Origin: Pseudorhodobacter ferrugineus DSM 5888
GTDB taxonomy: Bacteria; Pseudomonadota; Alphaproteobacteria; Rhodobacterales; Rhodobacteraceae
Direction: 5' to 3'
Length of the DNA: 64,000 nt
Assembly (NCBI RefSeq): GCF_000420745.1
Contig: NZ_ATVN01000013.1
Location: 1-64,000, forward strand
Positions 36,713-45,011 of the stretch are shown one piece after another. A program made the translations under genes and the position numbers. Positions within the stretch are counted from its first letter, which is position 1. Each line of letters opens with the position of its first letter. The notes beneath the pieces are model-generated. The model saw only the letters and a list, made by a program, of their open reading frames with translations, searched no databases and was not told the DNA's origin.

Positions 36713-39700
36713 TCAGGCCACCATTGCCTCGGCCCGTTTCAGGTCCACACTGACCAGCTGGCTCACGCCTTGCTCGGCCATCGTGACCCCGAACAAACGG
36801 TCCATTCTGGCCATCGTGACGGCATGGTGGGTGATGATCAAAAACCGCGTTTCGGTCCGCCGTGTCATCTCATCCAACAAGTCACAAAACCGCGTCACAT
36901 TGGCATCATCCAGCGGCGCGTCCACCTCATCCAGCACACAAATCGGGGCCGGATTGGCAAGGAAAACCGCAAAAATCAGTGCCATCGCGGTCAGGGTCTG
37001 CTCGCCCCCCGACAGCAGGCTCAACACCGCCAATTTCTTGCCGGGTGGCTGGCACATAATCTCCAAACCTGCCTCCAGCGGATCATCCGATTCCACCAAA
37101 ACCAGCCGCGCCTCGCCGCCGCCAAACAGATGGGTGAACAAGGTGCCAAAGGAATTATTGACCTGCTCGAACGCGGTCAAAAGGCGCTCACGCCCCTCGC
37201 GGTTCAGCCCCGCAATGCCGGCCCGCAACTTCTTGATCGCCTCTTCCAGATCAGTCTTTTCAGCGGCAAGATTGTCATGCTCTTCCTGCACTGATTTCGC
37301 ATCTTCCTCGGCCCGCAGGTTCACCGCGCCCAAGGCCTCGCGTTGCCGTTTCAACCGGCTGACCTCATTCTCCAAATGCTCGACATCGGGCATCTTGTCG
37401 GGATCGGCAGCCAAGCTTTCCAACAGCTGGGCAGGCGCACATTCCGCCTCCTCACGGATCCGAACAGCCGCCGCCTCGCGCGCCTCCACGGCCGCCTCGT
37501 GCCGCGCCTCGGTCCGCGCGCGGGCCTCGCGGGCCTCGCCTGCCAACCGCTCGGCTTCGCGCTCGTTCAACGTCGCCTCACGCAGCGCCGCCTCGGCCGA
37601 AACCAGCGCATCCGCCGCCACCGCCCGCCGCGCCTCGGCGGCGCCCATCGCATCGGCCAGCTCTTCACGCTGGATGGCGATTTCTTCGGGCGCGGCTTGG
37701 GCGTCTTCCAGCTCTTCCTCGGTCTGCACCTTGCGCTCAGCCAACTCCTGATTGCGCTTTTCCGCCGTCTCCAAACGGTGCTTCCAGCCAGAGGTTTCCT
37801 TGGTCACCTCCTGCCGCCGCTTCAACCGCGCCTCGCCTTCACGGCGCAATTCATCATGGGCCGATCGGCGCGTCATCATCGTGATCCGCGCCGCCTCCAC
37901 GGTCGTTTTCAACGCCTCCACCGTGGCCCGCGCGGCCTCCAAATCCGGCAACGCCGCAACCGCGTTCTTGGCATCACGCAAGCCCGCCCGCGCCTCGGTC
38001 GCTTCGGTCTCATACCGAGTCACGGCCAGACGCGCAGCCTCGAGCTTACCGCCCGCAATCGACCTGTCCGCCTCGGCCCGCGCCAGCGCGCGGTTCGCCT
38101 CGGTCACGCGGGCATCGGCGGCGCGGCGGGCATCGCGGGCCATTTGGTCGGCGCGGGCAAGGTCGGCCAGACGGGTTTGCAACGCCTCATGCGCCAATCT
38201 TGCCCCATCGGCACGCGCGCCCACATCTTCCAAATCGCGCTTCAATTGCACCAAACGGTTCAACTGCTTTAACCGCAGCGCCGCGGCTGACGGCGCATCA
38301 TCGGCCCCCGCGCGAAACCCGTCCCAGCGCCACAAATCACCCTCAAGGCTGACCAAACGCTGACCGGGGCGCAAAGCAGGTTGCAACGCCGCCCCCTGCG
38401 CGCGATCAACGAACCCGATTTGCCCAATCCGGCGGCGCAAAACGGCGGGCACCTGCACCCATTTGCCCAGCGGCGCGGCACCTGCTGGCAAGGCCGCGTT
38501 TTCATCATAATCGGGCAAAGCCGCCCAGCCCGAAACCGCATCGCCACCCACGGCAGGGGCACGCAAATCATCGGCAAGGGCCGCGCCCAAAGCCGCCTCA
38601 TACCCCGGTTCTACGCTGCACTGATCCAGCACTTGCGAACCCGCCGCAGACTCTCGCTCCACCAACCGCCCCAGCGCCGCCACTTCGGCGCGCAAAGCGT
38701 TCGCTTCACCTTCGGCCTCGGATCGCATGGCGCGGGCATCCGCCTCACGCGTTTGCACCTCGGCGCGGGCCTCTTCGGCACTCAGCAGCGCCTCCTCGGT
38801 GGCTTCGGCCATTGCCAAGGCCTCCTCTTGCGCGACCTCGGCCGCCTCGAACGCCTCGGCGGTGCGGGCCTCAAATTCTAAGGCCTCGACCGAGGCGTCC
38901 TTGGCCCGCGCGGTCTGCGCCTCGGCCTTGTCGACCGTGCTTTGCGTATCGGCCAGCAAACGGCCTGCCGATTGGTGGCGCGCAGCAAGGCGGGCGACAT
39001 CCTCGGTCATATCCGACATGCCGCCTTCACGCTCGGTCAGCAAAGCACCCGCCTCCCGCGCAGCCTCTGACGCTTCGCGCAGCTTGTCATCATGGCCATC
39101 CGCGGCGCGGGCCAATTGCTCGGCCTCCCAATCCAACCGCTCAATCGTGTCTTGCGCATCGCGGTTCAGGCCTGACTCCCGCTCCATATCACGCGACAGC
39201 TGGTCAATACGACCGCGCAGCGTTTCAATCATTTGCAAAGCGCGGGTTTCCGCATCATTCAGCGTGTCGCGCTGCACGGTCAGGCGCTGCAAAATCGCCC
39301 CGGCAATCGCCTCCTCTTCACGCTTGGGTGGCAGGCCTTCCTCGGCCAAGGCCCGCGCCTCTTGGGCCACCCGCGACAAGGTTTCGGCCTTGCCCGCCTG
39401 CACCAAACGCTCCCGCAGCAGGTTTTCCGCCTCATGCACGGCAATATCCGCCTCGCGCCAGCGGCGGAACAACAGCATCCCTTCCGATCGGCGCAATTCC
39501 GTACCGATTTCGCGGTACCGTGCGGCTTGGCGGGCCTGACGCGCAAGCGTGCCAAGCTGTGACGCCAGCGCCTCCAACACATCATCAACCCGAGACAAGT
39601 TCGTCTCGGTCGCGGTCAGCCGCAACTCCGCCTCATGCCGGCGCTGGTACAGGCCGGAAATCCCCGCAGCCTCTTCCAAAATCCGCCGCCGCGCTTTTGG

Positions 39701-40168
39701 CTTGGCGTTGATCAGCTCGGCGATCTGCCCTTGGCGCACCAGCGCGGGCGAATGGGATCCCGTCGACGCATCGGCAAACAGCATCTGAATATCGCGGGCC
39801 CGCACATCGCGGGTATTCGCCTTATAGGCCGACCCCGCATCGCGCGTGATACGGCGGGTGATTTCAATCTGGTCCGCCTCATTAAACCCAGACGGCGCAA
39901 GCCGGTCTTGGTTGTCGATCACCAACGCCACTTCGGCAAAATTGCGGGCGGGGCGGCTGGAGGTGCCCGCGAAAATCACATCCTCCATCCCGCCGCCGCG
40001 CATCGCCGTGGGGCGGTTTTCGCCCATCACCCAGCGCAGCGCTTCCAGCAGATTGGACTTGCCGCAACCATTGGGACCAACCACACCTGTCAGCCCCTCA
40101 TGGATAATCAAATCCGTAGGGTCGACAAAGCTTTTAAAGCCATTCAGGCGAAGGCGGTTGAAACGCAA
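36713..40168 (-). CDS. smc: Chromosome segregation ATPase SMC
   Basis: The 1151-aa product has the full SMC architecture: an N-terminal ABC half with P-loop GPNGCGKSN near residue 35 and a Q-loop region, a long coiled coil, a hinge around residues 500-640 (SVEPGYEAALGAALADDLRAP), a second coiled coil, and the C-terminal half with signature LLSGGEQTL (about 1050), Walker B ICVLDEVDAPLDD and a THH D-loop/H region. It works with ScpA and ScpB, encoded elsewhere, to organise and segregate the chromosome. MRFNRLRLNGFKSF is the standard start. A 319-bp region lies upstream. Confidence 0.96.
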   Translation of the reverse strand: MRFNRLRLNGFKSFVDPTDLIIHEGLTGVVGPNGCGKSNLLEALRWVMGENRPTAMRGGGMEDVIFAGTSSRPARNFAEVALVIDNQDRLAPSGFNEADQIEITRRITRDAGSAYKANTRDVRARDIQMLFADASTGSHSPALVRQGQIAELINAKPKARRRILEEAAGISGLYQRRHEAELRLTATETNLSRVDDVLEALASQLGTLARQARQAARYREIGTELRRSEGMLLFRRWREADIAVHEAENLLRERLVQAGKAETLSRVAQEARALAEEGLPPKREEEAIAGAILQRLTVQRDTLNDAETRALQMIETLRGRIDQLSRDMERESGLNRDAQDTIERLDWEAEQLARAADGHDDKLREASEAAREAGALLTEREGGMSDMTEDVARLAARHQSAGRLLADTQSTVDKAEAQTARAKDASVEALEFEARTAEAFEAAEVAQEEALAMAEATEEALLSAEEARAEVQTREADARAMRSEAEGEANALRAEVAALGRLVERESAAGSQVLDQCSVEPGYEAALGAALADDLRAPAVGGDAVSGWAALPDYDENAALPAGAAPLGKWVQVPAVLRRRIGQIGFVDRAQGAALQPALRPGQRLVSLEGDLWRWDGFRAGADDAPSAAALRLKQLNRLVQLKRDLEDVGARADGARLAHEALQTRLADLARADQMARDARRAADARVTEANRALARAEADRSIAGGKLEAARLAVTRYETEATEARAGLRDAKNAVAALPDLEAARATVEALKTTVEAARITMMTRRSAHDELRREGEARLKRRQEVTKETSGWKHRLETAEKRNQELAERKVQTEEELEDAQAAPEEIAIQREELADAMGAAEARRAVAADALVSAEAALREATLNEREAERLAGEAREARARTEARHEAAVEAREAAAVRIREEAECAPAQLLESLAADPDKMPDVEHLENEVSRLKRQREALGAVNLRAEEDAKSVQEEHDNLAAEKTDLEEAIKKLRAGIAGLNREGRERLLTAFEQVNNSFGTLFTHLFGGGEARLVLVESDDPLEAGLEIMCQPPGKKLAVLSLLSGGEQTLTAMALIFAVFLANPAPICVLDEVDAPLDDANVTRFCDLLDEMTRRTETRFLIITHHAVTMARMDRLFGVTMAEQGVSQLVSVDLKRAEAMVA

Positions 40169-40487
40169 AGTCTTGGCACCATTGATTCTGTAAGGTCAGC
40201 GATGGTCCGCCCCATCACGGAATGTGTCAACCCGTTAACCCTCAGCATCCTGCGGCGACAGCCGGCTTATCCACAACATCTTGGCAATATCGCGCCGATG
40301 GGTTGGAAAATCCTCTGCATCGGGGCCAAGGTCACGTCGTGGCGGCCGATGCCGCCGCGCACAGAGCTTTGACAAGTGTGGCCCTTGGGATTTAGATTTT
40401 AATTCGCGCACCACAGGGTTCGGTTGCGAAAAGCACTTGACCGGACGTAGGACTGCGCGGAAAGTCTTGCCGATTATGGAAGCTGCA
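40169..40487. other. Intergenic region smc / GNAT with a DnaA-box-like site
   Basis: These 319 bases hold the divergent promoters of smc and the GNAT gene. TTATCCACA at 40267-40275 is a perfect match to the E. coli DnaA-box consensus. CGTTAACCCTCAG at 40232-40244 also occurs upstream of the hypothetical gene ending at 32633 (32996-33008). No RNA gene or CDS is visible; in many relatives dsbA sits upstream of smc, but no trace is seen here. Confidence 0.4.
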
Positions 40488-40940
40488 ATGACCCCGTTTC
40501 AACCCAAAGACCCCTATGATTGGGATGCGCTGTTTGCGTTGATAAAACGCGCATTTGCGGGGATGGAAGGGCGGATTGATCCGCCATCCTCCTTGCATAA
40601 AATGACGGCGCAAGACTTGGCCACCCATTCCGGTGAAATTTGGGTCATTGGCCAGCCCGCCCGCGCCTGTATGGTTTTGACGCCCAAACCCAACGCACTG
40701 CACTTGGGGCGCTTGTCGGTGGACCCGATGTGGCAGCGCAAAGGCTATGCCCATGTCTTGATTGATCTGGCCGAAACGCGCGCCCGTGCATTAGGTCTGC
40801 CCGCGCTCGAACTGCAATCGCGGATCGAGTTGGTTGAAAACCACGCAATTTTCTTTGCGCTCGGTTTCAAACAACACGGCTCAACCTCGCATCCGGGGTT
40901 TGCTGGCCCGACATCTTTGGTCTTTACCAAAACGCTTTAA
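40488..40940 (+). CDS. GNAT family N-acetyltransferase
   Basis: The 150-aa product has GNAT features: an N-terminal helix ALFALIKRAFAGMEGRIDPPSS, a strand EIWVIGQPARACMVLTP, the acetyl-CoA loop LSVDPMWQRKGYAHVLIDLAE and the terminal IELVENHAIFFALGF. The acceptor is unknown. The ATG at 40488 is preceded by GGAAG at a good distance; an ATG four codons upstream (40476) is an alternative. It lies 81 bp before the TsoY-like gene. Confidence 0.85.
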   Translation: MTPFQPKDPYDWDALFALIKRAFAGMEGRIDPPSSLHKMTAQDLATHSGEIWVIGQPARACMVLTPKPNALHLGRLSVDPMWQRKGYAHVLIDLAETRARALGLPALELQSRIELVENHAIFFALGFKQHGSTSHPGFAGPTSLVFTKTL

Positions 40941-41021
40941 CTCTGCGACGCGGTGTCACAGCGCCACAGGACTTTTCCGCGCCTATACATATTCAATAAT
41001 TGGAATTTGATGGAGACTGTG

Positions 41022-42236
41022 ATGTCAAACTCATCTGCATATACCCGCCCCGCCGATCGTTGGAGCCCGCTTTACTTTCTGTCATCCGTTGGTGCCGGCG
41101 GCTTGGTCGTTACGTTTTTCATGTGGCTTTACATGTGGGTCCCGCACAAAGGCCAACCCGTTCCGGTGTTCGAAGATATCGCAGCGGCCTTTGCCAACGG
41201 CGCCATGTTGCAACAGGCCGCCATTGTCATGGCCGTGCTGGGGATTGCAGGCTTTGCCATTCTGAACCTGAAATCGCTGATCTGGAACATGGGCCAACTG
41301 GCCCGTTTCAAACGAACCGACGCCTATGGCGCGATGCTGGGCACCAACGCCGAAAGCCAGCTCACCGCTTTGCCCTTGGCGATTGCGATGTCGATCAACG
41401 TAGGCTTCATCCTGGGCCTCGTCTTTGTGCCCAACCTGTGGGGCATCGTGGAATACCTCTTTCCGCTGGCCATGATCGGCTTTGCACTGACCGCCCTGCT
41501 GGCCTTTGCCCAGACGGGCCGGTTCATCGGGCAGGTTATCGCCAAAGGCGGGTTTAATTTTGCCGCCAATAACTCCTTTGCCCAAGTGCTGCCAGCCTTT
41601 GCCATCGCGATGATCGGTGTTGGCCTGTCAGCCCCAGCCGCGATGTCACAAGTTGCTGTGGTGTCGGGTATCGCCGTAATCGCGTCGACCCTGCTTTTGG
41701 TGATCTCACTCCTCTGGGCAGCAGTCGCCGTCGTGCTCGGGCTTGCCGCAATGCTGCAAAACGGGGCGAATGCCGAAAGCGCGCCAACCCTGCTTATCCT
41801 TGTCCCGCTGACTACGGTTTTGGGGATTTTGGTGCTGCGCCAAGACCACGGGTTGCACGTGCATTTCGACGCACATGCAGCGTCGGGGGATGTGATGCGG
41901 CAACTGACCGTGTACCTGTCCATTCAAATCGCCTTTGGCCTGTTCGGGCTGGCCGTGCTGCGCGCGCAGGGCTATTTCGCGCGGTTCCTTGCGGGACGTG
42001 AAACATCTGTCGGGTCCTACGCCTTGGTCTGCCCCGGCGTGGCGATCAGTGTGCTGATGCAATTCTGGATCAACAAAGGGCTGGTCGGCGCGGGCCTGAT
42101 CGCCAAGTTCGGCGCGGCCTATTGGGTCTTGTCTGCCGTGGCGGTGGGCTTTCAACTCGCCATGATTGTGCTGGTTTTGGTGCTGAACAAACGGCATTTC
42201 AGCGCCAACACGCAGGCCGCTATTCCTGCCGAATAA
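41022..42236 (+). CDS. TsoY-like polytopic membrane protein
   Basis: The 404-aa product has about ten hydrophobic segments and conserved-looking loops: RWSPLYFLSSVGAGGLVVTFFMW, a HGLHVHFDAHA histidine motif and GSYALVCPGVAISVLMQFW with a cysteine in the eighth or ninth segment. It resembles the family I know as TsoY (seleno)proteins, in which some members carry selenocysteine; here I see no in-frame TGA. A SLAC1/TehA-like fold is another possibility. Function is unknown to me. The start follows TGGAGA. Confidence 0.5.
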   Translation: MSNSSAYTRPADRWSPLYFLSSVGAGGLVVTFFMWLYMWVPHKGQPVPVFEDIAAAFANGAMLQQAAIVMAVLGIAGFAILNLKSLIWNMGQLARFKRTDAYGAMLGTNAESQLTALPLAIAMSINVGFILGLVFVPNLWGIVEYLFPLAMIGFALTALLAFAQTGRFIGQVIAKGGFNFAANNSFAQVLPAFAIAMIGVGLSAPAAMSQVAVVSGIAVIASTLLLVISLLWAAVAVVLGLAAMLQNGANAESAPTLLILVPLTTVLGILVLRQDHGLHVHFDAHAASGDVMRQLTVYLSIQIAFGLFGLAVLRAQGYFARFLAGRETSVGSYALVCPGVAISVLMQFWINKGLVGAGLIAKFGAAYWVLSAVAVGFQLAMIVLVLVLNKRHFSANTQAAIPAE

Positions 42237-42284
42237 CAACGTGGGGGCGGGTCACACCGCCCCTCACCCCTGCACTTGCCACCG

Positions 42285-43178
42285 TTATCGCTGCGACACC
42301 CGCATCGCCTTGCCTTGGTTTTTCTGGCGGCTGCGGATCACGGTAAACAGCCCCGCCAGAATGACGATGCCCCCACCGATCACCACATTCATATGCAGCA
42401 CCTCGTCAAACACTACGATTGCGATCACAGTCACAAACACGATCTGCAAATAGGCAAAGGGTTGCAACGCGCTTGCCTCGGCCATCGAATAGCTGCGGAT
42501 CAGCAGGTAATGCCCGAACAAGGCCAGAAACGAATAAACCCCGATCATCAGCAAATCAAACGGCGGCATCGCGGTAAGATAAGGCAAGCCGATCACCGTC
42601 ATCAACACACAGCCAATAATCCCCGACCAAAAGAACGACACAAACGCAGGCTCGTCCCGCGTGGCAAGGCGGGTCAGCAAACTGTAAAGTGCAAACATGA
42701 ACGCACTGGCCAATGGCAACAGGCTGTCCACCGAAAACACGCCGTCATCGGGTTGCAATATAATCCCAACCCCGACCATCCCGATGATAATCGCCACCCA
42801 GCGCCGCCAACCCACTTTTTCGCCCAAAATCGGCATGGCAAGCCCCGCCACCAGCAGCGGACACACCGCAAAAATCGCATGGGTGTTGATCAGGCCAATG
42901 CGGTTATAGGCGTATACCATCACGCAGATTTCCGTAATCAACAGCACCGACCGCGCGATTTGCAGCCACGGATGGCGGGTGCGGACAACGCTGCGCAAAT
43001 TGCCCGTCATCACCGCCTGCACGGTCACAAACCCCGCAAACACCCAATAGCGCACCATCACAATCATAAACACACTGTACCCACCGGCAAGGTAACGCGA
43101 AAACCCGTCCTGCACGGCAAAAACGAACACCGTCAAAACCATCAACATCATGCCAAGGCGGGTATTTTGAACGGTCAT
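42285..43178 (-). CDS. DMT-superfamily (EamA) exporter
   Basis: The 297-aa product has ten membrane segments in two EamA repeats (GMMLMVLTVFVFAVQDGFSRY... and the later FVSFFWSGIIGCVLM...). Members export amino acids, nucleosides or drugs; the cargo is unknown. The start overlaps the mnmD stop (ATGA), so the two are coupled, though the functional link is unclear. A paralogue lies at 50467-51327. Confidence 0.88.
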   Translation of the reverse strand: MTVQNTRLGMMLMVLTVFVFAVQDGFSRYLAGGYSVFMIVMVRYWVFAGFVTVQAVMTGNLRSVVRTRHPWLQIARSVLLITEICVMVYAYNRIGLINTHAIFAVCPLLVAGLAMPILGEKVGWRRWVAIIIGMVGVGIILQPDDGVFSVDSLLPLASAFMFALYSLLTRLATRDEPAFVSFFWSGIIGCVLMTVIGLPYLTAMPPFDLLMIGVYSFLALFGHYLLIRSYSMAEASALQPFAYLQIVFVTVIAIVVFDEVLHMNVVIGGGIVILAGLFTVIRSRQKNQGKAMRVSQR

Positions 43179-43849
43179 TCCAGTAACTTTCCTGTCGCCA
43201 TATGGCGTTTATGGCCGTGGCCTTTGCGCCGCTCTACTGCAAATCTGGCGGCCTGCAAGCCCCTGCGCACAAATCCCGCCGCGGTATAGGTGGCAAATGT
43301 GCCGCCCGGTGCGGTATGCGCCGCCACTTCGGCCATCAATTCCTCAGTCCACAATTCGGGGTTTTTGGCCGGCGAAAACCCGTCCAGATACCACGCATCG
43401 GCGCGGCCACCCCACGCGGGCAACGTCGCGCGCGCATCGCCCACAATCACCTCTACCGCAATCGGCCCCAGCTGAAACCGCCGCAAACCTTGCGCCCATT
43501 GGGTCAGAAAATCCTCCGCCACTGCCGCCGCCTCAGGGAACGCCTGCAAGGCGCGGGCAATATCGGGCGCGGCCATCGGATAGGCCTCAAACGACGTATA
43601 ACGCACCCGCGTATCGCCCACAGCCAACAACGTGGCCAGCAGGTTCAACCCCGTCCCAAACCCCAATTCCGCGATATGAAATCCAGTCCGAAACCGCTGG
43701 GGCAAATCATTGCCCGCCAAAAACACGTGGCGCGTCTCGTCCAACCCATTGGCAAGGCTGAAATACGGGTCATCAAACTGCGTCGATATCGGCAATACAC
43801 CATCGCGCCAGTCCAACGCGGGCGGGGTTTCGGGGCTATGGTCTGGCAT
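43175..43849 (-). CDS. mnmD: tRNA 5-methylaminomethyl-2-thiouridine methyltransferase (MnmD)
   Basis: The 224-aa product is the methyltransferase half of E. coli MnmC as a stand-alone protein: DDPYFSLANGLDETRHVFLAGNDLP, the SAM loop ELGFGTGLN, GDARATLPAW, YLDGFSPAKNPELWT and GGTFATYTAAGFVRRGL are the family landmarks. It methylates nm5s2U to mnm5s2U at the tRNA wobble base. ATG 43849 is chosen because the longer frame upstream is antisense to the FAD gene. The gene for the likely other half (FAD oxidase) is divergent, 53 bp away. Confidence 0.92.
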   Translation of the reverse strand: MPDHSPETPPALDWRDGVLPISTQFDDPYFSLANGLDETRHVFLAGNDLPQRFRTGFHIAELGFGTGLNLLATLLAVGDTRVRYTSFEAYPMAAPDIARALQAFPEAAAVAEDFLTQWAQGLRRFQLGPIAVEVIVGDARATLPAWGGRADAWYLDGFSPAKNPELWTEELMAEVAAHTAPGGTFATYTAAGFVRRGLQAARFAVERRKGHGHKRHMATGKLLE

Positions 43850-43902
43850 GGGAATTTCGCCTAAAGGGGTGGTCAACGCGACAATGCGCAAAGGGGCCAC
43901 GA

Positions 43903-44946
43903 ATGGCAACGCCAGATCTGACAGTGCACGGCGCAGGCATCTTTGGCCTGTCAATTGCATGGACCGCCCTGCAACGCGGCGCAACCGTGCGGGTGGTGGA
44001 AGCGGCACGCATAGGCGCAGGCTCCTCCGGCGGTATCGTCGGCGCATTGGCCCCGCATGTGCCGGAAAACTGGAACAGCAAAAAGGCGTTTCAACTCGAC
44101 TGCTTGCTCGGTGCCGAAAACTGGTGGGCACAGGTGCAATCCGCAGGCGGCACAGACCCGATGTATGCCCGCACAGGCCGCCTGCAACCCATCGCCGATG
44201 AGGCCGCTTTGGCTCTCGCCCATGCCCGCGCAGACACCGCCAAAACCCTGTGGCAAGGCCGCGCCGATTGGCAGATTATCCCCACAACAGGGTCCGCATG
44301 GGAACCCCACAGCCTCAGCGGCTGGCTCATCCACGACACGCTCACCGCCCGCCTCCACCCCCGCGCCGCCTGCGCCGCCTTGGTGGCCGCGATCACGGCC
44401 AAAGGCGGCGAAATCATCCTTGGCGATGCCCCCCCAACCACAGGCTCGCAAGTCTGGGCCACAGGCTACGCTGGCCTACTAGACGCCTCCCACGGCCGCA
44501 CCCGCCCCATCGGCACAGGGGTAAAGGGCCAAGCCGCCGCCTTGCAATATAACGCCGCCACCCTGCCGCAAATCTTTACCGATGGCCTGCACATCATCGG
44601 CCACGGCGATGGCACGGTCGCCATCGGCTCTACGTCTGAACGCGATTGGACGGACCCCACCAGCACCGATGCGCAACTCGATACCCTGATCGCCAAGGCC
44701 CGCGCGGCCCTGCCTTGCCTTGCCACCGCCCCCGTGGCCGAACGCTGGGCCGGCATCCGCCCCCGCAGCCGCAGCCGCGCCCCGATGCTCGGCGCATGGC
44801 CCGACAGGCCAGATCATTTCATCGCCAATGGCGGCTTCAAAATCGGCTTTGGCATGGCAACGGGTGTGGCCGCCTGCATGGTCGATCTGGTCTTGGACGG
44901 GCGCGATACCATCCCCGATGACTTTCGCATCGCCGCCAGCATCTAA
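43903..44946 (+). CDS. FAD-dependent oxidoreductase, probably the MnmC2-like oxidase
   Basis: The 347-aa product is a DAO-type flavoprotein: the N-terminal GAGIFGLSIAWTALQRG binds FAD, RIGAGSSGGIVGALAPH follows, and RWAGIRPRSRSRAPMLG and NGGFKIGFGMATG are near the C-terminus. It resembles the oxidase domain of MnmC, which removes the carboxymethyl group of cmnm5U, and it is next to mnmD, so the pair could replace bifunctional MnmC. A general amino-acid oxidase role cannot be excluded. Confidence 0.75.
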   Translation: MATPDLTVHGAGIFGLSIAWTALQRGATVRVVEAARIGAGSSGGIVGALAPHVPENWNSKKAFQLDCLLGAENWWAQVQSAGGTDPMYARTGRLQPIADEAALALAHARADTAKTLWQGRADWQIIPTTGSAWEPHSLSGWLIHDTLTARLHPRAACAALVAAITAKGGEIILGDAPPTTGSQVWATGYAGLLDASHGRTRPIGTGVKGQAAALQYNAATLPQIFTDGLHIIGHGDGTVAIGSTSERDWTDPTSTDAQLDTLIAKARAALPCLATAPVAERWAGIRPRSRSRAPMLGAWPDRPDHFIANGGFKIGFGMATGVAACMVDLVLDGRDTIPDDFRIAASI

Positions 44947-45011
44947 AGCCCCCCTTGAACCCGCCCCCGCGCCAGCGCAAACTCCCCCGAACACGGGCAA
45001 GGAGAACGAAC

